Below are positions 1 to 7,594 of a stretch of 9,396 nucleotides of DNA, in pieces. Both the position numbers and the translations under genes were made by a program. Source of the DNA: Nocardioidaceae bacterium (GTDB taxonomy: Bacteria; Actinomycetota; Actinomycetes; Propionibacteriales; Nocardioidaceae); assembly GCA_013813125.1 (NCBI GenBank), contig JACCSH010000269.1:1-9396 (forward strand). The letters are read 5' to 3'. Below the pieces are notes generated by a model. That model saw nothing but the letters and a program-made list of their open reading frames with translations. It did no database searches and was not told the origin of the DNA. The stretch's first letter is position 1; every line of letters begins with the position of its first letter.

Positions 1-498
1 GACGTCGCCGTATCGGGTCAGACCGTCACGGTGAAGGGCCCCAAGGGCACCCTGTCGCACACCGTCAGCGAACCCATCGAAGTCTTGAAGGCTGACGACG
101 GTACCGTCGAAGTCAGGCGTCCCAACGATGAGCGGGAGAGCAGATCGCTGCACGGCTTGTCTCGCACCCTCATCGCGAACATGGTGACCGGGGTAACCGA
201 CGGCTACGAGAAGAGGCTGGAGATCGTCGGAGTGGGTTACCGAGTCGTGCCCAGGGGCCCGACGACGCTGGAGTTCTCGTTGGGCTACAGCCACCAGATC
301 ACGTTCACTGCACCCGAGGGCATCACCTTCACGGTCGAGGGCCCAACGCGCCTGTCCGTGCAGGGTATCGACAAGCAAGCCGTCGGTGAGGTGGCTGCCA
401 ACATTCGCAAGCTCCGCAAGCCCGAGCCCTACAAGGGCAAGGGCATCCGGTACGCCGGCGAGCAGGTCCGCCGCAAGGTCGGAAAGGCAGGTAAGTAA
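1..498 (+). CDS. rplF: 50S ribosomal protein L6, 5' end missing
   Basis: Large-subunit protein L6, which binds 23S rRNA near the base of the L7/L12 stalk and the factor-binding site. The reading frame is open from base 1 and gives 165 visible residues ending in TAA. The family is usually about 180 residues, so roughly 14 N-terminal residues lie before the window. The visible N-terminus ([20 protein letters not shown]) is the usual first beta-strand region. The C-terminal L6 signature [11 protein letters not shown] is at visible residues 141-151, followed by a basic tail. A GTG at base 31 is an internal Val codon, not the start, because homology continues upstream of it. The stop overlaps the rplR start by one base (TAATG), as expected for coupled genes of the spc operon. 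Nothing looks damaged; the truncation is only the window edge. Confidence 0.97.
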   Translation, partial: DVAVSGQTVTVKGPKGTLSHTVSEPIEVLKADDGTVEVRRPNDERESRSLHGLSRTLIANMVTGVTDGYEKRLEIVGVGYRVVPRGPTTLEFSLGYSHQITFTAPEGITFTVEGPTRLSVQGIDKQAVGEVAANIRKLRKPEPYKGKGIRYAGEQVRRKVGKAGK

Positions 499-881
499 TG
501 GCTATCCCCCTGAAGGCCGGCAAGCACACCGCGGTCAAGACCGCTTCGCGCCAACGTCGCCAAGTGCGCGGCCGAAAGAAGATCTCGGGCTCAGCCGAGC
601 GTCCGCGCTTGGTCGTGACGCGATCGACGCGGCACGTCTTCGTACAGGTCGTCGACGACCTCGAAGGCAAGACGATGGCGTCGGCCAGCACCATGGAGGC
701 CGACGTGCGCGCCTTCGAAGCCGGAAAGACCGCCAAGGCACGTAAGGTCGGCGAGCTCGTCGCCGAACGGGCCAGAGCCGTAGGTGTCGAGGCGGTTGTA
801 TTCGACCGCGCCGGCAACAAATATCACGGTCGCGTTGCCGCCCTGGCTGAGGGCGCCCGCGAGGGAGGCCTTGCATTCTGA
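498..881 (+). CDS. rplR: 50S ribosomal protein L18
   Basis: L18 binds 5S rRNA together with L5 and L25-type proteins and anchors it in the central protuberance of the 50S subunit. The product is 127 residues, a normal actinobacterial length. The N-terminus is very basic ([11 protein letters not shown], about residues 19-29). It is followed by the conserved [12 protein letters not shown] strand, and the C-terminus has the diagnostic pattern NKYHGRV, then [13 protein letters not shown]. The ATG overlaps the rplF stop by one base, and an AGG within the end of rplF (489-491) can serve as a weak ribosome-binding site, so translational coupling is likely. The next gene, rpsE, follows after 37 nt. 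No anomaly seen. Confidence 0.97.
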   Translation: MAIPLKAGKHTAVKTASRQRRQVRGRKKISGSAERPRLVVTRSTRHVFVQVVDDLEGKTMASASTMEADVRAFEAGKTAKARKVGELVAERARAVGVEAVVFDRAGNKYHGRVAALAEGAREGGLAF

Positions 882-898
882 TGCCTCATTCGACGTAC

Positions 899-909
899 AA
901 GGAAGAAGG
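899..909 (+). promoter_or_regulatory. Ribosome-binding site of rpsE
   Basis: A purine-rich stretch (AAGGAAGAAGG) in the rplR-rpsE gap lies 9 nt before the ATG at 919 and supports that start. Confidence 0.7.
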
Positions 910-918
910 TAGTGCGAC

Positions 919-1518
919 ATGAGCGGACCCCAGCGCCGCAGTGGTGGCGCCGGCTCCGACCGCCGGGGGCGCGATGATCGTCGCGGCGCGGCTGCGGACA
1001 AGACCGCCTACATAGAGCGGGTGGTGGCGACGAACCGTGTCGCGAAGGTTGTGAAGGGTGGTCGCCGCTTCAGCTTCACCGCTCTCGTCGTCGTCGGTGA
1101 CGGTGATGGCAACGTGGGGGTGGGCTATGGCAAGGCCAAAGAGTTCCCCGCCGCGATTGCCAAGGGCGTCGAAGAGGCAAAGAAGTCCATGTTCAATGTC
1201 CCCCGCAGCCAAGGCACCATTCCCCACCCTGTCCAGGGTGAGAAGGCTGCCGGTGTGGTGATGCTGCGTCCGGCCGCACCCGGAACCGGTGTCATCGCCG
1301 GGGGCCCCGTGCGCGCAGTCCTCGAATGTGCGGGCATCCATGACGTGCTGAGCAAGTCGCTCGGCTCGTCGAACGCGCTGAACATCGTCGGCGCGACGGT
1401 GACCGCGCTGCGCATGTTGAAGACGCCCGAGATGATCGCTACCCAGCGGGGCCTCACGGTCGAGCAGGTCGCTCCGGCTGCCCTGCTCAGGGCCCGCGCG
1501 GAAGTGAGCGAACCGTGA
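919..1518 (+). CDS. rpsE: 30S ribosomal protein S5
   Basis: S5 is a small-subunit protein at the mRNA entry side; it contributes to decoding accuracy and helicase activity. The product is 199 residues. The first 30 or so residues are a Gly/Arg/Asp-rich disordered tail typical of actinobacterial S5. The double-stranded RNA-binding-like domain follows at about residues 34-98, with the motifs [20 protein letters not shown] and GVGYGKAKE. The C-terminal domain, about 115-185, has [20 protein letters not shown]. The start at ATG 919 is backed by a good ribosome-binding site and by the conserved MSGPQRR-like beginning. The stop overlaps the rpmD start by four bases. The closest family pattern I recognise is Streptomyces-like. 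No irregular residue noticed. Confidence 0.97.
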   Translation: MSGPQRRSGGAGSDRRGRDDRRGAAADKTAYIERVVATNRVAKVVKGGRRFSFTALVVVGDGDGNVGVGYGKAKEFPAAIAKGVEEAKKSMFNVPRSQGTIPHPVQGEKAAGVVMLRPAAPGTGVIAGGPVRAVLECAGIHDVLSKSLGSSNALNIVGATVTALRMLKTPEMIATQRGLTVEQVAPAALLRARAEVSEP

Positions 1519-1697
1519 GTCGACTGAAGGTGAAGCAGGTAAGGTCCGGCATCGGCAGGAAGAAGAACCAGCGTGAGACGCTCCGCACGCTCGGACTGAA
1601 GCGGATCGGTGACGTCGTTGTCAAGGAAGACCGGCCGGAGATCCGCGGGATGCTGGCCACCGTGCCCCATCTCATAGTTGTCGAGGAGGTCGACTGA
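1515..1697 (+). CDS. rpmD: 50S ribosomal protein L30
   Basis: L30 is a small non-universal large-subunit protein. The 60-residue product has the family's normal size and features: the starting strand [20 protein letters not shown], the central [11 protein letters not shown], and the C-terminal [17 protein letters not shown]. The GTG start sits in the GTGA overlap with the rpsE stop, so re-initiation by ribosomes finishing S5 is the likely mode of translation. A purine-rich segment inside the end of rpsE (around 1500-1508) may assist. The stop is one base before the rplO ATG. Confidence 0.96.
   Translation: MSRLKVKQVRSGIGRKKNQRETLRTLGLKRIGDVVVKEDRPEIRGMLATVPHLIVVEEVD
1683..1689 (+). promoter_or_regulatory. 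Ribosome-binding site of rplO
   Basis: GAGGAGG inside the 3' end of rpmD, 9 nt before the ATG at 1699. It decides the rplO start in favour of ATG 1699 over the in-frame TTG at 1678, which lies upstream of the site itself. Confidence 0.8.
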
Positions 1698-1698
1698 C

Positions 1699-2142
1699 AT
1701 GACTCTCAAGCTTCATCACCTGCGGCCCGCGCCAGGGGCCAAGACCGCGAAGACCCGAGTGGGTCGCGGCGAGGGGGGCAGCAAGGGCAAGACGGCTGGT
1801 CGTGGCACCAAGGGCACAGGCGCGCGCTATCAGGTGCCGTTCGGGTTCGAGGGTGGGCAGATGCCGCTCCACATGCGGCTGCCCAAACTCAAGGGCTTCA
1901 AGAACCAGTTCCGGGTCGAGTACCAGGTCGTCAACCTCGACAAGCTCAGCGAACTCTTTCCCGAGGGGGGAGCTGTGACTCCCGCCGACCTGGTCGCCAA
2001 AGGCGCCGTGCGTGACAACGCACCGGTCAAGATTCTCGGCGGTGGGGATGTGACCGTCGAGCTGCAGGTCACCGCACACGCCTTCTCCGCTTCTGCGAGA
2101 GCGAAGATCACCGCCGCAGGTGGGCGAACCACCCAACTTTGA
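1699..2142 (+). CDS. rplO: 50S ribosomal protein L15
   Basis: L15 is an early-to-middle assembly protein of the 50S subunit that binds 23S rRNA with a long, glycine- and lysine-rich N-terminal extension. The product is 147 residues. The extension (about residues 1-45) contains [19 protein letters not shown] and [11 protein letters not shown]. The central [20 protein letters not shown] and the C-terminal globular part ending in [13 protein letters not shown] are typical. The ATG at 1699 is chosen because GAGGAGG lies at the right distance, and because homologues begin just before the LHHLRP motif. A longer in-frame reading from TTG 1678 would add seven residues with no family support. It is the last ribosomal protein before a 238-nt gap ahead of secY. 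Confidence 0.97.
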   Translation: MTLKLHHLRPAPGAKTAKTRVGRGEGGSKGKTAGRGTKGTGARYQVPFGFEGGQMPLHMRLPKLKGFKNQFRVEYQVVNLDKLSELFPEGGAVTPADLVAKGAVRDNAPVKILGGGDVTVELQVTAHAFSASARAKITAAGGRTTQL

Positions 2143-2162
2143 GCTCAGCTCCGCCAGCCCAG

Positions 2163-2198
2163 GAGGCAGCCGGTTCGAGTTGTCGAGCCGGCGGCTTC
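2163..2198 (+). terminator. Strong hairpin downstream of rplO (attenuator or weak terminator)
   Basis: The inner stem pairs GCCGGTTCGA (2169-2178) with TCGAGCCGGC (2183-2192) around a GTTG loop, with one G-T wobble. After one A-G mismatch the stem continues with GGAGGC (2163-2168, minus the mismatch) against GGCTTC (2193-2198). This gives about 15 pairs in total. It is followed only by CATTTCACC, so a proper T-tract is missing. Read-through into secY is therefore likely; partial attenuation or RNA processing is an inference. Confidence 0.5.
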
Positions 2199-2369
2199 AT
2201 TTCACCTCGAAGCTCGCTGCAGAGCACGAGGCCCCGGTTGCGAGATCGCGGACAGGGCTCGGGCTCTGGATGGAAGGCAGTAAGGTGGTCCTTGACTGAG
2301 AGTCGACGCCGCAGGGCTTATCCGACCTCGCCGACGACAAGGAAGAAGTTCCCCAGCCGGGAGCTTGCT
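2199..2369 (+). promoter_or_regulatory. rplO-secY gap, possible weak promoter
   Basis: No convincing gene is present in this part of the gap. A TTGACT at 2292-2297 matches a -35 box. The only -10-like element near the right distance is GCTTAT (2316-2321, 18-nt spacer), which is a poor match. A separate secY promoter is possible but weakly supported. Confidence 0.2.
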
Positions 2370-2376
2370 GGGAGGA
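2370..2376 (+). promoter_or_regulatory. Ribosome-binding site of secY, partly in a stem
   Basis: GGGAGGA ends 4 nt before GTG 2381 and only 1 nt before TTG 2378, which favours the GTG as the start. The first three bases can pair in a six-bp stem: CCCAGC (2352-2357) with GCTGGG (2367-2372). Confidence 0.6.
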
Positions 2377-2380
2377 CTTG

Positions 2381-3678
<1,298 letters not shown>

Positions 3679-3679
<1 letters not shown>

Positions 3680-4338
3680 TGCGCATTGTCTTGGTGGGTG
3701 CCCCCGGAGCTGGTAAGGGCACCCAGGCGAAGTTCATCTCAAAACACTTCGCCATTCCCTCGATCTCGACGGGCGACATGTTCCGCGCACACCTTGCTTC
3801 GGAGACCAAGCTCGGTATGGCGGCGAAGCGCTTCATGGACGTGGGGGAACTGGTGCCGGACGAGGTGACCATCGACATCGTCCGCGACCGGTTGGCCCAG
3901 CCCGATGCCGCGAACGGATTCCTCCTGGACGGCTTTCCCCGCACTGTCCCTCAAGCCGAGGCACTGAGCAAACTGCTGGCTGAACGGGGCACCCCGCTCG
4001 ACGTGGTCCTAGAGCTCCAAGTCGACAATGACGAGGTGGTAAGTCGACTGTCTGGCCGCCGTACATGCAGTACGTGCGGGCGTGTATGGCACCTTGACTT
4101 CGATCCACCTCGCGAGGTGGGCAAGTGTGACGTGGACGGTGGCGAGCTTTTCCAGCGCGACGACGACCTGCCGGAGACGATCCTGCGACGCCTCGACGTC
4201 TATGCCGAGCAGACCGAGCCGCTGGTCGCCTACTACCGAGATGCCTGCTTGCTCCAGTCGATCGCTGCGCACGGCGCACTGGAAGACATTGCCGAACGGG
4301 CGATCGAGGCGCTCGAAGCAGCTCCTCGCCGTACCTGA
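3679..4338 (+). CDS. adk: Adenylate kinase, long-lid zinc form
   Basis: Cytosolic enzyme converting ATP + AMP to 2 ADP, keeping adenine nucleotides in balance. The product is 219 residues, the long form. The P-loop [10 protein letters not shown] is at residues 7-16. The AMP-binding part has STGDMFR (30-36) and LLDGFPRT (82-89). The lid at about 125-163 contains SGRRTC. Cys130, Cys133, Cys150 and Asp153 are at exactly the spacing of the structural zinc site of the Bacillus subtilis enzyme (three Cys and one Asp). [14 protein letters not shown] follows with the conserved acidic and arginine residues. The ATG overlaps the secY stop by one base, so it is translationally coupled. map follows after 12 nt. 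The C-terminal APRRT is poorly conserved and unremarkable. Confidence 0.97.
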
Positions 4339-4350
4339 CCGGAGCCGGGC

Positions 4351-5166
4351 ATGTTTCGCGAGCGCGGCATCGAGATCAAGACTCCCGAGCAGATCGCCTG
4401 GATGCGCGAAGCTGGTCTCGTGGTGGCCGAGGCTTTGTCTTTGCTCGAGTCCGCAGTCGAGCCTGGCGTCACCACGCGAGAGCTCGACGCGATCGCGGAG
4501 ACGCACATCCGGTCAAGAGGTGCCACTCCCAACTTCTTGGGGTACCACGGATTTCCGGCCACGATCTGCACGTCGGTCAACGACGAGGTCGTGCATGGCA
4601 TACCCGGCGACCGGGTTCTTCGGGAAGGCGACCTGGTTTCGATCGACTGCGGCGCCGTCGTCGAGGGTTGGCATGGTGATGCGGCTGTCACCGTGGCCGT
4701 CGGGTCGGTGTCCGACGAGCTGCACGAGCTGATGCGAGTGTGTGAAGAGTCGATGTGGCGCGGGTTCGCCAGCGCGAGGCTCGGAGGACGTCTGTCGGAC
4801 ATCTCTGCCGCAATCGAGGCCTATGTCCGCTCCCAAGGCGACTACGGCGTTGTCGAGGACTACGTCGGACACGGGATCGGGTCAGCCATGCACATGGCCC
4901 CTCGCGTGCCGAACTTCGGCCGACCCAGCAAGGGTCCGAAGCTGGTCCGCGGCATGGCACTGGCAGTGGAGCCGATGATCACGCTGGGCACGATCGATAC
5001 TGACGTGCTCGACGACGACTGGACTGTCGTGACCACCGACGGCTCGTGGGCCGCGCACTTCGAGCATTCGTTCACCCTGACCCCTGAGGGCGCGCTCATC
5101 CTCACCGCGCTCGACGGCGGGGCGGCGAAACTGGCCGAGTTGGGAGTTGCGTGCGCGCTGGCTTAA
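4351..5166 (+). CDS. map: Methionine aminopeptidase, type I
   Basis: Removes the N-terminal methionine from nascent proteins after deformylation; a two-metal, pita-bread-fold peptidase. The product is 271 residues. The catalytic and metal-binding residues are all visible: His82 (VVHGIP), Asp99 (SIDCGA), Asp110 (WHGDAA), His174 (GHGIG), Glu207 (AVEPM) and Glu238 (FEHS). There is no zinc-finger N-terminal extension, so it is the short bacterial type. The ATG at 4351 has GGAG (4341-4344) six nt upstream, and homologues begin near IEIKTPEQI. It lies 12 nt after adk, in the same transcription unit. The C-terminal tail after GALILTALDG is variable. A 299-nt gap follows, so map probably ends this sub-operon. 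Confidence 0.97.
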   Translation: MFRERGIEIKTPEQIAWMREAGLVVAEALSLLESAVEPGVTTRELDAIAETHIRSRGATPNFLGYHGFPATICTSVNDEVVHGIPGDRVLREGDLVSIDCGAVVEGWHGDAAVTVAVGSVSDELHELMRVCEESMWRGFASARLGGRLSDISAAIEAYVRSQGDYGVVEDYVGHGIGSAMHMAPRVPNFGRPSKGPKLVRGMALAVEPMITLGTIDTDVLDDDWTVVTTDGSWAAHFEHSFTLTPEGALILTALDGGAAKLAELGVACALA

Positions 5167-5183
5167 CAGCAACGGTTCGTCGG

Positions 5184-5206
5184 CTCGTGTCGCATCCTCG
5201 TGTCGC
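5184..5206 (+). repeat. Short direct repeat in map-infA gap
   Basis: CTCGTGTCGC occurs at 5184-5193 and again at 5197-5206, separated by ATC. The repeat is too short to assign a role. Confidence 0.5.
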
Positions 5207-5251
5207 CTGTCTGTCCCCGCCCTCGGTCGGACGAATGGGGGGCATCGCCAA

Positions 5252-5282
5252 TTTCTTCGTTTTCCCTCTCAGGGTCTAGACT
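5252..5282 (+). promoter_or_regulatory. Candidate promoter upstream of infA (distal)
   Basis: TAGACT at 5277-5282 fits the actinobacterial -10 pattern TANNNT. The -35 side is T-rich (TTTCTTCGTTTT, 5252-5263) but has no good TTGAC match. It lies in the long gap after map, where the alpha operon would be expected to gain its own promoter. Confidence 0.35.
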
Positions 5283-5307
5283 TGGGGGTCGGCCCATCTG
5301 CGGTCCG

Positions 5308-5336
5308 TTTTGCCGTGCCTGGCGGCTGCCTAGCCT
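5308..5336 (+). promoter_or_regulatory. Candidate promoter upstream of infA (proximal)
   Basis: TTTTGC (5308-5313) and TAGCCT (5331-5336) are separated by 17 nt, a fair sigma-70-like arrangement for a GC-rich actinobacterium. Transcription would begin near 5343, giving a leader of about 120 nt before infA. Promoter strength and use are inferred only. Confidence 0.4.
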
Positions 5337-5458
5337 CCCCCGTGGAGCGAGGAACAGGCGCGTCTCACGGACAGGAGTCGGGCCGGACGTACGAGCACTA
5401 TCGATTCCCACCCCATGCTCGTCCACCGGAACCATCAACCCATGCTGCTAGAGATTGC

Positions 5459-5465
5459 GGAGGAT
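5459..5465 (+). promoter_or_regulatory. Ribosome-binding site of infA, unusually close
   Basis: GGAGG at 5459-5463 is followed by only two bases before the ATG at 5466, shorter than the usual 5 to 9. It is the only Shine-Dalgarno-like sequence near the conserved start. Confidence 0.55.
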
Positions 5466-5687
5466 ATGCCGAAGAAGGAAGGGGTCATCGAGATCGAGGG
5501 CACCGTCGTCGAGGCGCTCCCGAACGCCATGTTCAGAGTCGAACTCAACAACGGGCACAAGGTTCTCGCCCACATCAGCGGCAAGATGCGTCAGCACTAC
5601 ATCCGGATCCTCCCCGAGGACCGTGTGGTGGTGGAGCTCTCGCCCTACGACCTCACCCGCGGACGCATCGTCTATCGCTACAAGTAA
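5466..5687 (+). CDS. infA: Translation initiation factor IF-1
   Basis: IF-1 binds the A site of the 30S subunit and helps IF-2 and IF-3 select the initiator tRNA. The product is 73 residues, an S1-like OB fold. It begins [20 protein letters not shown], and the near-invariant features [18 protein letters not shown] and [15 protein letters not shown] are present. The ATG at 5466 matches the universal start of the family. In-frame ATGs at 5415 and 5442 would add 17 or 8 unsupported residues and lack a ribosome-binding site. It is the first gene of the alpha operon here, preceded by a gap with candidate promoters and followed after 86 nt by rpmJ. Confidence 0.96.
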   Translation: MPKKEGVIEIEGTVVEALPNAMFRVELNNGHKVLAHISGKMRQHYIRILPEDRVVVELSPYDLTRGRIVYRYK

Positions 5688-5729
5688 CTCCCTAGCAGTC
5701 CAACTCAGCCGTCAACCCGCAGGCACTCC

Positions 5730-5743
5730 TCCGATGCATCGGA
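5730..5743. repeat. 14-bp perfect palindrome between infA and rpmJ
   Basis: TCCGATGCATCGGA is fully self-complementary and lies 30 nt before the rpmJ start. It could be a protein-binding site or chance; the absence of a loop makes a stable hairpin unlikely. Confidence 0.6.
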
Positions 5744-5773
5744 CCCAGGGGACCTGCCCACATGGAGAGCTCG

Positions 5774-5887
5774 ATGAAGGTCAACCCGAGCGTCAAGAAG
5801 ATCTGTGACAACTGCAAGGTGATCCGCCGTCACAAGCGGGTCATGGTCATCTGCGTCAACCCGCGCCATAAGCAGCGTCAGGGTTAG
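5774..5887 (+). CDS. rpmJ: 50S ribosomal protein L36, zinc-ribbon form
   Basis: L36 is the smallest bacterial ribosomal protein; it binds 23S rRNA near the stalk base and is added late in assembly. The 37-residue product begins [20 protein letters not shown] and ends with PRHKQRQG. Cys11, Cys14, Cys27 and His32 form the zinc-binding set of the C+ paralogue, so this is the zinc-dependent version rather than the zinc-free one many actinobacteria keep elsewhere. The start ATG has GGAGAG (5764-5769) four nt upstream. It stands between infA and rpsM, its usual place. The TAG stop is followed by a 203-nt structured gap. Confidence 0.96.
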   Translation: MKVNPSVKKICDNCKVIRRHKRVMVICVNPRHKQRQG

Positions 5888-5903
5888 GCGCACCTAGGAG
5901 GTC

Positions 5904-5917
5904 CGGCCACCCGGCCG
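5904..5917 (+). other. Small hairpin after rpmJ
   Basis: CGGCC (5904-5908) pairs with GGCCG (5913-5917) around an ACCC loop. It directly follows an unused Shine-Dalgarno-like AGGAGGT (5896-5902). There is no T-tract, so it is not a standard terminator. Confidence 0.4.
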
Positions 5918-5940
5918 TTCCTCAGCCAAGTGTGACCGCT

Positions 5941-5967
5941 CATCGCCATCCCTCGGGATGGGTGATG
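5941..5967 (+). other. Hairpin in rpmJ-rpsM gap
   Basis: CATCG then CCATCC (5941-5951) pair with GGATGG then TGATG (5956-5967), with one bulged G at 5962 and a CTCG loop. The stem has eleven pairs including one wobble. A regulatory leader or processing site is possible but not shown. Confidence 0.5.
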
Positions 5968-5971
5968 TTGC

Positions 5972-5991
5972 CCCCGGACCGAAGGCCGGGG
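5972..5991 (+). other. GC-rich hairpin in rpmJ-rpsM gap
   Basis: CCCCGG (5972-5977) pairs with CCGGGG (5986-5991). Inside, after one bulged A, CC pairs with GG around a GAA loop. It follows the previous hairpin by four bases. Confidence 0.5.
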
Positions 5992-6008
5992 CCCTGCTCT
6001 TCGTACGA

Positions 6009-6024
6009 CGGCCCTTGCGGGCCG
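6009..6024 (+). other. Third hairpin in rpmJ-rpsM gap
   Basis: CGGCCC (6009-6014) pairs with GGGCCG (6019-6024) around TTGC. It lies 66 nt before the rpsM start. In E. coli the leader of this same gene folds into the S4-binding pseudoknot; I cannot show that this one does. Confidence 0.45.
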
Positions 6025-6090
6025 GAGCCGAGAGGCGGGCAGGGACGCGGCACGCCAGACACCTTCGACGACTGAAAGGTTCACCGCCTG

Positions 6091-6468
6091 ATGGCACGCC
6101 TCGTCGGTGTAGACCTCCCGCGCGACAAGCGCATCGAGGTCGCACTTACCTATATCTTCGGAATCGGCAAGACTCGCGCACACGAACTGCTCGACGCAAC
6201 CGGGGTCAGCCCTGACTCCCGCGTCCACACGCTGGGTGACGACGAGCTGGTCAAGCTCCGCGACTACATCGAAGCCAACTTCCAGGTCGAAGGTGACCTC
6301 CGCCGGGAGGTTACAGCCGACATCCGTCGCAAGGTGGAGATCGGCAGCTACCAAGGCCGCCGCCACCGTCAAGGCCTCCCCGTGCGGGGACAACGCACCA
6401 AGACCAACGCGCGCACCCGCAAAGGTCCCAAGCGCACCGTCGCGGGCAAGAAGAAGGCCGTCAAGTGA
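6091..6468 (+). CDS. rpsM: 30S ribosomal protein S13
   Basis: S13 sits in the head of the 30S subunit, contacts S19, and reaches the P-site tRNA and the 50S bridge with its basic tail. The product is 125 residues. The N-terminal part has [20 protein letters not shown] and the helix-two-turn-helix [14 protein letters not shown]. The S13 signature [20 protein letters not shown] is near residues 90-109, and a Lys/Arg-rich tail ends in KKKAVK. The ATG is preceded by GAAAGGT (6074-6080) at a spacing of 10. It follows a 203-nt structured gap and leads rpsK by 50 nt. Confidence 0.97.
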   Translation: MARLVGVDLPRDKRIEVALTYIFGIGKTRAHELLDATGVSPDSRVHTLGDDELVKLRDYIEANFQVEGDLRREVTADIRRKVEIGSYQGRRHRQGLPVRGQRTKTNARTRKGPKRTVAGKKKAVK

Positions 6469-6518
6469 CCGCGTGCCGTCGACCAGTCAGTTCCCTCTTC
6501 CTCAGGAGTTTGTGAAAT

Positions 6519-6923
6519 ATGCCTCCCAAAGCCCGTCAGGCTGGCGCCAAGAAGGTGCGTCGCAAGGAGAAGAAGAACGTCGGTGCGGGCCACGCCCACA
6601 TCAAGAGCACGTTTAACAACACGATCGTCACGATCACCGACCCCACTGGGGGAGTGATCGCCTGGGCCAGCGCCGGCACGGTCGGATTCAAGGGCTCACG
6701 CAAGTCGACCCCCTACGCCGCCCAGATGGCCGCGGAGGCCGCGGGGCGTCGGGCGATGGAGCACGGCATGAAGAAGATCGACGTCTTCGTCAAGGGTCCC
6801 GGCTCCGGTCGCGAGACGGCCATCCGGTCCCTCGGCGCGATCGGCCTCGAGGTCGGCACCATCCAAGACGTCACGCCAAGCGCCCACAACGGATGCCGCC
6901 CTCCCAAGCGGCCTCGCGTCTGA
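6519..6923 (+). CDS. rpsK: 30S ribosomal protein S11
   Basis: S11 lies on the platform of the 30S subunit near the Shine-Dalgarno helix and contacts S7 at the E site. The product is 134 residues, the usual actinobacterial length. It has the basic N-terminal tail [10 protein letters not shown], the signature [19 protein letters not shown], the motif [18 protein letters not shown], and the C-terminus [13 protein letters not shown]. That last stretch holds the Asn-Gly pair known in E. coli for isoaspartate formation. The usual PKRRRV ending is PKRPRV here, a small difference. The start ATG has AGGAG (6504-6508) 10 nt upstream. rpsD follows after 29 nt. Confidence 0.97.
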   Translation: MPPKARQAGAKKVRRKEKKNVGAGHAHIKSTFNNTIVTITDPTGGVIAWASAGTVGFKGSRKSTPYAAQMAAEAAGRRAMEHGMKKIDVFVKGPGSGRETAIRSLGAIGLEVGTIQDVTPSAHNGCRPPKRPRV

Positions 6924-6937
6924 CCCCCCAGCAAGAC

Positions 6938-6944
6938 AAGGAGA
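6938..6944 (+). promoter_or_regulatory. Ribosome-binding site of rpsD
   Basis: AAGGAGA ends 8 nt before ATG 6953 and decides the start against the in-frame ATG at 6893, which lies inside rpsK. Confidence 0.8.
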
Positions 6945-6952
6945 CTGATCAC

Positions 6953-7561
6953 ATGGCCCGCTACACCGGACCGATGACGAAGAAGTCCCGCCGCCTGGGG
7001 GTTGACCTCATCGGTGGGGATGCTGCATACGAACGCCGGCCCTACCCGCCCGGTCAGCACGGCCGCGGGCGGGTGAAGGAGTCGGAGTACCGCAACCAGC
7101 TGATGGAAAAGCAGAAGGCCCGCTACACCTACGGGGTCCTTGAGCGCCAGTTCCTGAACTACTACAAAGAGGCAAGCCGCCGAGCCGGCAAGACCGGTGA
7201 CAACCTGTTGCAGCTCCTCGAGTCGCGTCTGGACAACGTGGTCTACCGCGCCGGTTTCGCTCGGACGCGTCGCCACGCGCGCCAACTCGTGGTCCACGGC
7301 CACTTCCAGGTCAACGGCCGCAAGGTCGACATACCGTCTTACCAGGTCTCGGCACATGACGTCGTTGACGTGCGCCCGAAGTCATTGGAGACGACACCGT
7401 TCATCGTGGCTCGCGAGACCCACGGCGAGCGGATCGTGCCCGCGTGGCTCGAGGTCATCCCGGGCCGAATGCGTGTGTTGGTACACCAGCTCCCGGTGCG
7501 CCAGCAGATCGACCTTCCCGTGCAAGAGCAGCTCATCGTCGAGTACTACTCCAAGAAATAG
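6953..7561 (+). CDS. rpsD: 30S ribosomal protein S4, cysteine-free
   Basis: S4 is a primary 16S rRNA-binding protein that starts assembly of the 30S body, acts in decoding fidelity, and in several bacteria represses its own operon. The product is 202 residues. The N-terminus MARYTGPMTKKSRRLGVDL lacks the zinc-binding cysteines, the C- form usual in actinobacteria. RPYPPGQHGR and KQKARYTYGVLERQF are conserved. The S4 RNA-binding domain at about residues 90-155 includes ESRLDNVVYRAGFARTRRHA and HGHFQVNG. The C-terminus LPVQEQLIVEYYSKK is typical. The start is fixed by AAGGAGA and by homology. The TAG is followed by a structured gap of 156 nt before rpoA. Autoregulation is a reasonable guess from other bacteria, not seen directly. 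Confidence 0.97.
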   Translation: MARYTGPMTKKSRRLGVDLIGGDAAYERRPYPPGQHGRGRVKESEYRNQLMEKQKARYTYGVLERQFLNYYKEASRRAGKTGDNLLQLLESRLDNVVYRAGFARTRRHARQLVVHGHFQVNGRKVDIPSYQVSAHDVVDVRPKSLETTPFIVARETHGERIVPAWLEVIPGRMRVLVHQLPVRQQIDLPVQEQLIVEYYSKK

Positions 7562-7566
7562 TTTGA

Positions 7567-7587
7567 CACCGCAGCGCCGCCGCGGTG
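7567..7587 (+). other. Hairpin just after rpsD
   Basis: CACCGC (7567-7572) pairs with GCGGTG (7582-7587), with a further GC pair step inside. No T-tract follows, so it is more likely a processing or attenuation structure than a full terminator. Confidence 0.4.
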
Positions 7588-7594
7588 CTGCTCA

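Noticed and set aside
329..820. Long minus-strand open frames, here and opposite secY, map, rpsD-rpsK and rpoA (for example 4233-4802, 6713-7357, 8426-8995)
   Set aside because: All lie opposite highly conserved genes in GC-rich DNA, where antisense frames stay open by codon bias. None has a recognisable product or ribosome-binding site.
2378..2380. TTG 2378 as the secY start
   Set aside because: It is only 1 nt from the end of GGGAGGA, and GTG 2381 gives the family-typical MLxAF beginning.
5147..5695. Open frame of 182 codons covering the map-infA gap and infA in another frame
   Set aside because: The infA part is clearly read in a different frame; the rest is Arg/Ser/Pro-rich shadow translation and would override the candidate promoters.
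7563..7568. Perfect TTGACA just after the rpsD stop, as a -35 box
   Set aside because: No -10-like TANNNT lies 16-19 nt downstream; that region is GC-rich hairpin sequence.
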